A DNA stretch of 64,000 nt from Talinum fruticosum (lineage: Eukaryota; Streptophyta; Magnoliopsida; Caryophyllales; Talinaceae), in the NCBI GenBank assembly GCA_021018815.1, contig JAITYX010000083.1, positions 186,001-250,000 of the forward strand. The letters run 5' to 3'. Positions within the stretch are counted from its first letter, which is position 1, and the number at the start of each line of letters is the position of its first letter. The notes beneath the pieces were generated by a model, which saw nothing but the letters and a program-made list of their open reading frames with translations, did no database searches and was not told the DNA's origin. Below, piece by piece: positions 48,434-59,246 of this stretch. Made by a program: the position numbers and the translations under genes.

Positions 48434-51400
48434 GGCCAAAGGAACAATTCTTTTTAAAAAAATCGTGGAGGCATAAAATTGAATATTGATGTGAAACGAT
48501 GTACGCGCATGAGTGTATCCTTGGCGTACCTAGAAAAGTTCAAATATTTTTTCCATCATTTTTTATAATTTTATCTGCATGTATAAACTTAGATTAAAAA
48601 TAAATGGTAATAAATTAATTAAAGAAACATAATTATTAGTTATTTCCTTGCCTTACTAGATATAGATATAGATAATTTTTAATTATAATTTTATGTTAAT
48701 TAATTAAGAACGAGTATGACAAATTCTTAAAACAACTTTATTTGATTTTGTCGTTGAGAAGTACATAGTCATATTAGATATTTATTATTTTATTTTATTT
48801 TATTTTTTGTTGGAATTTGTTTATTTTTTATACATATTGAAAAGTTCAGTTGTTTAATCTTAGAAATTAATAAAATTACTTGATATATAAAAAAGAAGAG
48901 AAATAGTCCATTGTTGTGACCATTATATATAGCCATCATTGATAAAGCTTCTACATCTCTGGGAAAAGATAATTTTCCCTTGACATGTAGACTGTTAATT
49001 GTATCCACCCAGGCCGCTCCTCCCGAAAATAAGGGGAAAAAAAGCAGAAAAAAGAAGGAAAAAAGAAAAGAAAAGGAAGGCAGCAAACAAGAGATTGATG
49101 GCCATCAGTTCTCATCGACGACTCTCGTTGGCGATGAGGCCGGAGGAGGAAGACGAAGTCGGCGGAAGAGGATCAAGAACCACGGGGATCAGGCAAAACA
49201 GATCCGCTGCTTCTCGAATACTCGGGGTGCGCATCACTCCGCTTCGCCCCAGCCAACAATCCAGCAGCAGGAAAAGGAAACACCATTTCTCCTACTCGCA
49301 CAGCAGTTCTATCGTAGGGCCTGCCCTCGTTGGTTATGCTCCCAACCTACGCTCTTCACGACGATATTCTGTACATGTAGTGGCAGGTAATACACCGATC
49401 GACCACTCTTCCTTCTCCGGCTCATCCTCTATAATATGCTTGATTTTGTCCCTTGACATCTTCCGTTTGTTGTATTTGGTTTTCAATACATTTTTTTAAA
49501 AAAAAATTTAGGGAGTTTTGATTTTTTAATATAGTCAAAAGGTATTTAGGATTTTTGATAATTTAACTTTTTATAATAGTTTTTTACCGAGATATATATA
49601 TTTATCTCTAATTTTTTTGGCTTAAAATTTTTAAACTCCGACATTTTAGCAATAATTTTTACCCTAGCTTGTTAAAACATTTTTAAAGCCTCAAATTCAC
49701 AAAAATGCTCTTATCTTTGAAAATTAATGATTGTAAGATATATAATTTTTATTTCATAATCTCAATAATTTTTCTAAAAAATTTAAAATTTTATATTTAT
49801 TTATTTCTGGTTCTCTGAGAATTTTTTCAAAACATTATATGTATTTTTTTATTTTTCTCTTATTTTAATATTAAAATTTACTTTTATTTTGCATCATTTT
49901 ATGTTATTTTTGACAAAGTAAGGTGAATTTTGATATTAAGATAAGAGAAATATAATCAAAACAAAATAATTTTTTAAAAATTATCAAATAATAAGAAATA
50001 AATAAAAATAAAATCCTAAATTTTTAGTAAAATTATGAATGTAAAAACTAAAACATAAAAACTACCCATCTTATAATTTTTTCAAAGACAAAGGGTATTT
50101 TTATAAATAAGGGGTTCAAGATTATTTTTGACAAATGTTTAGGGACGTAAAAATTATTACAAAAAGGTGAGGATTTGAAAAATTAAACACGAAAAAATCA
50201 AGGGTGTATATGTGAATATCTCAATTTTTTACCCTCAAAAATTATTTTTAAAAAGTTAATTTCAATAGTTTTTGATTGACTTTTTGTAAATTAACTTTTT
50301 ATTTCACATATTTTAGAGAAATAACTAATTTTACCAAGCATTTTACTGAAAACAGCTAAATGTAAATAATTAACACAAAGAAAAGGTTATCCAATCAGTC
50401 AACAGTCAATAACCAACAGTTAACCGTTGATTACTAAATAGGGCCATAATTTTTACCAATAAGACTTAGATCTTACAATTTTATTGAAAGAGAATAAGTA
50501 CCAAACTACCTAAACTAATATGTATTAATAGATTATTTAATGTTGATTTGATTGAGCTTTTATGTGAATTAATAGGTTTAACGTTGATTTGATTTTAAAT
50601 TAACTATAATATTAAAAATTTTATCATTTTAAATTATATAAAATATTAATTTGTGTTAAAATAAGACAATTAAAAAGTATCTTATTATAAGACACATATA
50701 ACGCTGTAACAAATTCTATTTCCATTTTTAGTTAATAAAAGCCCCTCCTGTGCTTACCCTACCACTAATACCACTACCCTTACCTCCTCTTCAATCTGGA
50801 TAAGAAAATTAAACCATCATAAAAATCAATCAAAACAGAGCTTACCATCAACAAAAAAATATTGATGGCAGCTCGTCCAAAGGGGATGGAGGGCAGAGTG
50901 TATTAGCTAGAACATTCCCTATGTATAGACATAATGATCGGTTAAAAAAATTCGAACGAATCAAACTATTGTTCATGTTACTTCGGTTGATCTTCTTTCT
51001 TGTTTTTTGGGAGATTAACTATCAAATTTAACACATGATCATCTATCTTGTTTTTCAACTTATCACCATCATTTTAGCCTCCAAATAAAAATTGGTGTAA
51101 ATAAGAGTAAATTGTCGGTTCATATTAAAGGCCACTTTTAGAACATATGTTTGTCTGATACATGCGCTGTATTTGTTTCCAAAATGTTGCAAAATGAGCA
51201 TTTAGTTTGGAAGAGTGAGAAAGACGAAAGAAAAGCTGTTAATTCTGTGCGTTTCTGCAACAGTGAGGATCCTGGGTGATCTTTTCCGGGGAGATAATGC
51301 AGATATAACCCCCCGGCCCCAGCAAGCATTTGTGCATATGCTGCAGAGATTAAAGAGATTCAATCCAAACCCATTGCTACAGTTGTCAATGTATATAATT

Positions 51401-51850
51401 GTCTGCCGTATCAAGGATTTGTTCTGATATTTGGCTTCAAGTGGAAAGAGGAGTAGGAACCAGCAGATTGTAAGTGTGGATAATGAGCTTCATGCAATCT
51501 TCGGAGAACATAAATAGCTGGATTTTGAAAAGTAAGTGCTGGAGGAGTTTGATCAGCCATGGATTTTAGCACATCATGAGAGAGGAACTGCAGTAAAGAC
51601 GGTGCCCAAGAGCTGCTGCCTGCTGAGGTTCTTTCAGTGGATTGATAGTTTCAATGCTCATTTGGCGGATATATTAAGAGAACCGACCCAATCATCGACC
51701 CGATTTAGACTGGATTAATGAGTCAACTGGTTGGACAGTTTAGATCGGGTTAGACTATTTGATCCGGTTTACTGGTTGGACCAGATTGAACCGGCATGAT
51801 CCAATTGACCACTGAATTAATATGGCGGTCATTTTGTTGTTCTTAACACA
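48434..51850. other. Intergenic; possible hAT-type MITE end near 50.4 kb
   Basis: An open stretch at 48999-49499 (about 166 codons) is arginine/serine-rich with no recognised domain, and I do not call it a gene. At 50375-50448 the minus strand starts GGCCCTATTTAGTAATCAAC and continues GGTTAACTGTTGG, a form common at the ends of short plant hAT-type MITEs. Its partner end was not found. 51180-51720 looks less AT-rich than its surroundings, but no protein family was recognised. Confidence 0.35.
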
Positions 51851-52064
51851 AGTGTGAAAGTTATATGTCGAGTGGTGAGTGACTACCCTATCTTCCACAC
51901 GCCCTAGGTTCAAATATGGGGGCACAAATTTCTCATTTGTGGGGTGGATATAGTTAGACTTGACATGTTACCCCATCCCAGTCACAACCCCTTAAGCTTG
52001 CCCGAGATAGGAGGCCCAAACAGATGAGCAAGATTATCGATAAAAAAAAAGTGTGAAAGATTAT
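51851..52064 (+). mobile_element. tRNA-derived SINE with target-site duplication
   Basis: The body (about 51865-52050) starts near ATGTCGAGTGGTGAGTGACT (A-box region) and has the B box AGGTTCAAATATGGG. After a tRNA-unrelated part it ends in a poly(A) run at 52042-52050. It is flanked by a near-perfect direct repeat: AGTGTGAAAGTTAT at 51851-51864 and AGTGTGAAAGATTAT at 52050-52064. The parts are in the order expected of a plus-strand SINE insertion. Confidence 0.75.
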
Positions 52065-52870
52065 GTGAGATCAATTTGAGTTTTAAATTTTAGCTTTTCC
52101 ACACAAAACACACTGATTTGAGTATTAATATGATGACTTCTCCATCACACAAGATACAATACCCAAAATTAAACAAAATGCTCATATAATCAATTAACAA
52201 CATTCACAATAAACTGGACATAAGATACAATACTCAAAATAATTTTTATACAAAACTATTAAAAGTGATAAAATTCTATTTAATCTTTTCTATCCAAAAT
52301 TTAGCCCATAACATATATATTCCACTTTTAACACCCTAAGGCTTTGAGTAAATTAAAATAAATGCGCAGTGCAACGAGAAGAGAAAGGAAAACTGAGTGA
52401 GTGAAGAGAGCGGAAAGATAAGGACTAACAAGGGATTTAGAGTTAGGGTTTTTAATTATGGGCGAACCGTGGGTCGGTCGGTTGATCTCGAGTCAAGAGG
52501 GTCGACCAATTCAGTTAGATTTTTTCTGTTTCTGTTTAATTGTCTAAACGAGTTTACGCATTAAACAACCCGCTAAAATGACCGATTCCTAATCCAATCG
52601 ATCGAATTCGCCGTTCCAGTCTGATTTTCATAACATAGTTTGAGGGCAGGAAAGATTGTTGAATTGAATTAATAAAGGTGAAGGATGAGTGAGAAAAATG
52701 TAGGGCATGCGAAATTACTTCTATATTTTCCTATATTAAGAAGTTCAATAAAAGTAACGGAGAGTAATGAAAGTAAGACAATAAATTGGAGTATTAAATA
52801 ATGCAAATGATATGCCTTGTCACAATACATTTTTTAAAAGTTTTGTTTTGACTTAAAATAATATATTATA
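52065..52870. other. Intergenic, no gene recognised
   Basis: Nothing coding was seen. 52455-52640 is richer in GGTCGG/GACC motifs and may be a degraded repeat. Confidence 0.35.
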
Positions 52871-52875
52871 ATAAT

Positions 52876-52990
52876 ATACTCCATTTATTTTATAATACTT
52901 CTCATTTTTGCGTTGTGGAGAATATCAAAGAAACATAAAATTTATAATAAAATTTGTACTCAAATATCAAGAGTGCCCTAAGATTTCGAA
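52876..52990. repeat. Stowaway-type MITE fragment
   Basis: It starts TACTCCATTTATTTTATAATAC and shares phrases with the two fuller copies at 56.9 and 57.5 kb (AACATAAAATTTATAATAAAA, CCTAAGATTTC). Only one end is recognisable. Confidence 0.5.
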
Positions 52991-54565
52991 GACAATAAGC
53001 CTTGTCATCTGGAAAAAAATCAAGGAGAGAGGAATTTGACCGGATCGAAGACGATAAGGTCACCATACCGGTGGTTAGTGGCCCAAGATCAAATGTGGGG
53101 TTCGCCGGCATCAGAAGGCACAGTGGTTGTAGGCAAATTGTATGTTGCACAGTGGTGATTGATCAATTTTTTAATTAAGCATAGCCGTGAGGTGTAAGAG
53201 ATTAATTCAGTAATATTATCATTATACAGTAGTTAGTTATTCAATTTAATTTGTTTTGTTTATGTATGGAAGATTCCATTAAATATTAAATAAGAAGGTA
53301 TATAATTATCATAATTATTTATTTAACTGTCATTTTAAGGGTGATAATTAGTAAAATTGAATAATAGTAATGACAATAATTATTAAAAGAAAAACAGACA
53401 GCCTCTCCAACCCACTAGGGAAAAAAAAAAACAAACCTCCCTGTCTCTTCCTTGATTAGCCTCTATGCTACCATGCCAATGCATAGATTCGTCAGTGGCG
53501 ACAACCAGTGATTACCCGACATCCGCAGATGGTGAGTCACCGTCTAGAGTCTCGCCACCATGGTTGCTAACCTCCAACAAACACGCTGACAAAGCCACCC
53601 ATTTCCACTTATCCCCTTTCTCTCCCTAAAAATAACCCATGTTAATAGGATATCCTCTCTCTCTTGTGGCCTAGGGCTTCTCAGCCGGACCATCATTTTC
53701 AATGGTACAACTGTTAGGCCCAAAAAGAACATATTGTACAAGTCCTTTATCGCTACATCTTGGCTCATAAGTAATATTATTTTCGACTTTTTACTTATTT
53801 TTATTTCATTTTATAGAAAATAAATTGACATAAACAAGTTGCGGAAGTTGGAGCGAAAACCATAAAAGAATTGATAAGTTGTGCTTTAAAAATTTCAAGC
53901 CATAAGTTTACCGCAAGTGTTTTGAAAGTTAAAGCATTTGTCCAAGCCATGAACCATTCTCCAGTTGGTATGAATTTTCCGCTATACATAGTGGAATGTT
54001 CATTGCGCCTTCGAAATATTCGCGCCAAAGTCAGGGCGAACGTTCTGCTAACTCTTCATATGTTCAAATGAAGTTTTGGAACTCCAAGTCATAGTCCACA
54101 TCAACGCACCTTTCAAGGAGGCTACGGAGATTAATGAGTACGTCCTGTCATTTTAAGTCATTACCCGACTGCCCAACACACACGACCATACTAGGTAACA
54201 CAACATGATTTTGTTTTTAGACAACAACCATCACAATTTCATGAAAAATCCTAAAAAATGGAAATACTCCTCATTTTCCTCCAACTCCAATATTCTCTAC
54301 GACTCTTAAAAAGAAAAAGTAGTGAGTGTAAAACACAAAGCATGAAAATAATTCTTCTTATCAATTCTTTCAAACCCTTCTTTAACTCAAAAAAAGTGTG
54401 GATGGACGTCTCTCTCATTGTTTTTTAAATATAATGTTAACTTGTCAAGTAACTTATTAAAGGTCGGCAATTGCTATCTTATATAATTGACAAGTTATAA
54501 CTATAAACCAAGCGAAAGTGATTCAAATTAAATGATCCTAATTGAATGACCATTATATCTGAAGC
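52991..54565. other. Intergenic, no gene recognised
   Basis: Short frames on both strands (for example 53544-53768 and 53801-54071) lack any family signature. Confidence 0.35.
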
Positions 54566-54578
54566 ACTTTTGTCTAGT

Positions 54579-55720
54579 CGGGGACGGGGATATTCCCCCG
54601 CCCCCACCCCGCCCCTGCCCTCGCCCTCGACCCCGCTTCGAGGGAGACTTTCGCCCGCCCCTGCCGAGGATCCACTCCCGCCGGGCCCTAATTCCCGAAA
54701 AATTTATATGGGCCAGTAGAAGCCCAAACTTCAAACAAGCCAATAAAAGTGAAACTCAAACTGTGATTAAATTTAAAGGCCCTAAACAAGTAAAGGCCAA
54801 ATTATTTTTTTCACATAATGATCCAATATTCATGCAAAGTTTTGGGATGCAATACAAAATACACCTAGTCAATTGCAAACCCAAGAGGCTCGAGGCAAGA
54901 CACAACCTTCCGAGGTGGACATGAACCACTAGTTGCAAGATTTTACACAAATTAAAGTAATGCTAAACATCGATTAAACACAACAAGCAACATAGCATGA
55001 ACATCAATGTAATAAGGACGAGAGGAGAGGAGACCTTACCACAAGTCGACAGCCACGATCTATGTCTCGGCAGTGAAAGTCAAGATTGCGAGAGTCGCGA
55101 GGAAGGAGAGGGAGGGCGACCGGATGCGGATGCGGACCGGATTCGAGCATTGATGATAGGCCCGACCACGCCGGAGGGAAGGAGGCCAGCTAGGCGCGAG
55201 CAATGGTGGAAAGGAGAAGATGAGAGGAAAGGAGAAGAGAGAGAGGCTAAGGTAGGCACGACAACAGCGACATAGTGATGACAGAGCGAGAGGGAAGGAG
55301 GTCGGCGCGGACCAGAGCGAGAGCGGTGGAGGCAGTAGGTAGAGGCAACGGTGGAGGCGAGAGCGGTTGTGGAGAGGAGAGTAGAGAGAGACGAAGCGTG
55401 CAGAGGCTGAGAGGCAGCGGCTTTGGTTGCAAATAAGCCAGGCATCCGAAAACCAAGGGCATGGATTCTAAATAATTGAAATTACGTTTTTGCCCATGAG
55501 TTATATGCACAAAGCCGAGGGTATATATGTAATTTAATATTTGGGAAAACGGGGACGGGTCAGGGATTTTTCCAAGTCCAGGTAATGGGGATGGGGAGGA
55601 ATTTCCCCCTCCCCGTCCCCGTCTCCGCTCAGGGCACAAAACCCTCCTCGGGGCCGGGAATTTTCCCGTTTCGAGGCGGGTCCTCGGCAAGGCCGGGAAA
55701 ACCCGCCCGATGCCATCCCT
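54579..55720 (-). mobile_element. GC-rich hAT-like non-autonomous element
   Basis: This 1,142-bp block is sharply GC-rich against AT-rich flanks. It is bounded by the 13-bp perfect direct repeat ACTTTTGTCTAGT (54566-54578 and 55721-55733). Read on the minus strand it starts AGGGATGGCATCGGGCGGG, a terminus common on plant hAT-like elements. Both ends carry runs such as GGGGACGGGG and CCCCGTCCCCGT that could pair. Overlapping proline/leucine/serine-rich frames (55080-55716) look like low-complexity sequence, not a transposase. Since hAT duplications are 8 bp, the 13-bp repeat may include flanking identity. Confidence 0.55.
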
Positions 55721-55733
55721 ACTTTTGTCTAGT

Positions 55734-56010
55734 AGTTTGGGCCTAGGAAGCCCCCATGGGCGTCAAGCTCAGGCTTAGCTGAGGCTTGCAGCCTTAAGCT
55801 ATATACAACTACATGTAAGTTGTGGTATAACAGTGAAATAAAAAAAAATGGCTAGTTAATTCTTTAAATAGAGAACAGTAATATTGTGAGAGTTTTTTTA
55901 TATATAAATTGATTTCATTTAATTTTTTTAATTTTGCAATTCTTTGCATAATGACCTAATTTTTCACATTTGAAACAAGTAGTTTTATTAGTAGTTTTAT
56001 CAGTAGTTTT

Positions 56011-56071
<61 letters not shown>

Positions 56072-56865
56072 TTTAATCAAATATCTAAAAAGAGAGAAAA
56101 CGATGACTAGTTAAATCTATGAGCACTATTAAATATTAACTACAGAAAGATTGTTTTATACCGACGATTAGCTTTTCAGGAGTTTATCCTTTTTGTTTTG
56201 TTGGGGGGGTTTACCCTTTTGACCCGAATCAATTATTTGCTTAAGCAATTATATTGCGGTGTTTGGTATATATTAGTCTATTGAATTAGACTTTTGGGAC
56301 GCAAATCTAATTTGAAAAAGTTTAAGCTAGCCATGGGAGTTTTGAAATTTAAATGTTTTTGTTTCTAGACAAATCGTCAATTTTATTGTCAATATAATTG
56401 ATAGTTAAATATCTAATACAAATAACTAATATAATTGACTAATAACTCGTAAGAAATACAAGTAGTTAATAACTGATAAGTCAGAATTAATTCCAAACAA
56501 GATATTCACATGCATAATATCAATGGTTTCAACTACCACCATAATTTAGGTCATGTACAACCAACTATTTGGTATTGTAGGTTGTAACTTGCGTGTGTCT
56601 TAATGTACTTAAGACCTTAATTTTAACCATAGATGACATTATAATATAAAAGAGGAGGAAAAATCAAATATAAGACCTAATGTACTTAGGATCTCAGTAT
56701 TAATTACTTGGTCAATACCTCATCGGGAATCATGTTGCCTATGAAAAGGATAGTATGCATGCATAATCTTACAAGAGAAGCAGATGTAGGTAAATGTATT
56801 TATTGAATATATGTATGAAAGCAGGAAATTCAAGATATAATATAATTCATCAATACAAAATATTT
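55734..56865. other. Intergenic; TA microsatellite and possible MITE
   Basis: A TA dinucleotide run occupies 56013-56067. 56258-56500 begins GGTGTTTGGTATA and ends TAATTCCAAACAAG, a weak inverted pair that may be a short hAT-type MITE. No gene was seen. Confidence 0.4.
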
Positions 56866-56867
56866 AT

Positions 56868-57141
56868 TACTTCATACGTTTCAAAATACATGTCGTTTTA
56901 AGGTTACGAGGAATACAAAAGCAACACTAAATTCATGATAAAGTTTATGTTAAAACACCAAGTTGTCCTAAGATTTCATTGGAAATGAAAAAAATCAATA
57001 AGAAAAAGAGAAAAATAAAGTAATTAATAAGGACAAAATTGGTAAATTAGTCATTAATACGTCATTGAAATTGCAAAGTGACGAAGTATTATGAAACGAA
57101 AAGTCGGTTAAAGCGACATATATTTTAAAATAGAAAGAGTA
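56868..57141. mobile_element. Stowaway-type (Tc1/mariner) MITE, copy 1
   Basis: About 274 bp with terminal inverted repeats. The left end reads TACTTCATACGTTTCAAAAT, and the right end reads TACTCTTTCTATTTTAAAAT on the opposite strand, with TA at the edges. The internal sequence aligns with the copy at 57487. AT-rich and non-coding. Confidence 0.65.
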
Positions 57142-57486
57142 TTCAAATTGAAATCGAGCGAATTAGGTACCTGGGTGATCTTGAAGATGGAGAAGCCCTC
57201 TATATAGAAAAAGCTGAAACCATTGTGCTTGATTTCAATCTTCAAAGATTTCATTATTTGCAGTCCAAAATCCAGCATTTGGCTTGAGCAACAATAATAG
57301 AGGGAATTCGAAAAAGTCATTGAACGGTCTAGCGTGGAATTTCATACTCTGGAATTCGTCAAAGATTTCGTGAATTATAATAATAGTTTTGTGTCTACAT
57401 CAGGGTTTAATAAATTACTTATAGAGATGACTTTTTCCTTCAACTTGACGTCATAAATAAATAGTATAATCAAGTAGCATAATTAA

Positions 57487-57760
57487 TACTCCATCTATTT
57501 TAAAATAAATATCGCTTTTAAGGTTACGCGAGAATATTAAGCAAACACAAAATTTATAATAAAATTTATGTTAAAAGACCAAGTTGCTCATACATTTCAT
57601 TGGAAATGAAGAACATCAATAAAAAAAGAGAAATAATGTAATTCATATCGATAAAATTGATAAATTAGTAATTAATTTGTTATTGAAATTGTATAGTGAT
57701 AATTATTATAAAACGAAAAAATTAGTTAAAGTGATATGTATTATTATAATAAGAAAGAAA
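57487..57760. mobile_element. Stowaway-type MITE, copy 2
   Basis: This is a second, diverged copy in the same orientation, starting TACTCCATCTATTTTAAAAT. It shares phrases such as AAATTTATAATAAAATTTAT and TTTCATTGGAAATGAA with copy 1. Only about 345 bp separate the two copies. Confidence 0.65.
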
Positions 57761-58340
57761 TATATATATAAAATATCACAGGGGTTGACGATTTCACGAG
57801 AGTGAGAGACGATGAGGTGGGAACCATTTTGCAATAAAGAAGGATTTTTGTTTTTTGTCATTGACTACTTCTTCTGACCATATCGTTCACCGAAAAGTAT
57901 CCCACAAAATAGTTTTCCTAAAATAGAGGGAATTCGATAATACATTTCAATAAAAAAAAAAAAAGGGCTTAGAAATATTTTTCACAAAATAGTAGGTATT
58001 TCGGAGATTTTTTTTTGGTAGAAATTTTAGAAATTTTTGCATACATTGGTAAAAATCCAGCAAGATATTTGACAGCAATATTGTAGATACAACTTGACAT
58101 ATAAGGAATTCAATCTAAAAAAAACAGGGAACAAAAGTTACAAAAGCTAAGACAACGCAAATCCAAACTCCCACACAATTATAGAGATGATATTGTAGGC
58201 ATAAAAAAAAATATGTACCACGTCTAAGAAAAAATAATTTAAATTAATTAATTAATTAAATTAAATGGAGGCTCACAAGACTCTTAAGTCATCGGCACAA
58301 ACGAAAGGCCTGGTCAGCAGCCCATGAAGACAATGCAAAC
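57761..58340. other. Intergenic, no gene recognised
   Basis: AT-rich sequence without a supported feature. Confidence 0.35.
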
Positions 58341-58352
58341 TCTAAAAAGGGA

Positions 58353-58711
58353 ATGGAGACTTCTCCTTATAAATATGACCCTACCCCATATCCGAAAGGT
58401 CAGCATTTTGAAAATTCACAAAACGATACAAGAATTTTCTCTTTAAATAAGACAACAAACACTCAAGCACGTGTCATCTACTCTCGCGAGATTAAACACT
58501 TCTTAATTGAGATTAAACCTCTTAGGCCATCTTTCAAGATTATTAAACCATTCATATCCCTCAAATCCATTTTCAAGTTCATTCAACGAGATCGAATTAG
58601 AGTTATTATTAATTCATTTGCAACAAATATAGAGATTATACCCATTCTTTTGAATATAAATACAAAAATTAAATTTGTTCTATATTTCTTGTCTTTTTGG
58701 TATTAGACTCG
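58353..58711 (+). mobile_element. Possible LTR remnant with primer-binding site
   Basis: A TATA box (TATAAAT, 58368-58374) opens a stretch with no family-like coding. At 58698-58711 it ends in TGGTATTAGACTCG, which resembles the initiator-Met tRNA primer-binding site TGGTATCAGAGC found just inside the left LTR of many plant retrotransposons. No internal retrotransposon coding follows on this strand, so it would be a relic. The 117-codon frame here is probably not a gene. Confidence 0.35.
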
Positions 58712-59240
58712 ATTACGGATATAAATAGCAAGATCAATTGATCTCACAATTGGGGAGGCAAAAACATATTAAACAAAGAACAATATAAGATCTGAAATGA
58801 TAAATGTAATCCCTTTTGATATATATGAAAAACTTAGAGATTAAAATGAGTAACAACTTCAAATCATAATACATAAAGAAAATTTAAAACTCTATTCCTT
58901 TTCTTAATTAAGAAGCTGATATGCTCTCTAAGGCGATAACATCTTTAACAATCGCTTCGCTTTTGTTTTGTTGCGGAGCTCGCTGCTTGCTTGATTGGAG
59001 AAATGGGTTGGGATTAGACTCCGCTATCTAACTTAGTTTAGTAGACAGCAAGTAGAGTGGATTCAACTATTAATCCCACCTTGCTATCAAAACGTATACT
59101 AAACGTATACCGACTCATTGTGAGTGATAATTTTTATATTTTTAATTAATATTCACTATTTTTATATCACATGGTCGTGTTAGTAAAAATTCTGACTGAT
59201 GTTCAAATATGCTGCGTGCATGACTCACAGAATCAAGCTA
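58712..59240. other. Intergenic and 3' side of the ankyrin-PGG gene
   Basis: No coding features were recognised. The part nearest 59240 is the likely 3' UTR of the minus-strand gene. Confidence 0.4.
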
Positions 59241-59246
59241 ATAAAC

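Noticed and set aside
48999..49499. 166-codon arginine/serine-rich plus-strand frame
   Set aside because: It is low complexity, has no domain, no clear promoter and no splice partners. The overlapping frame 48980-49390 looks equally random.
54997..55716. Overlapping proline/leucine-rich frames as genes
   Set aside because: They lie inside the GC-rich hAT-like element and look like low-complexity translation of its C-rich strand, not a transposase.
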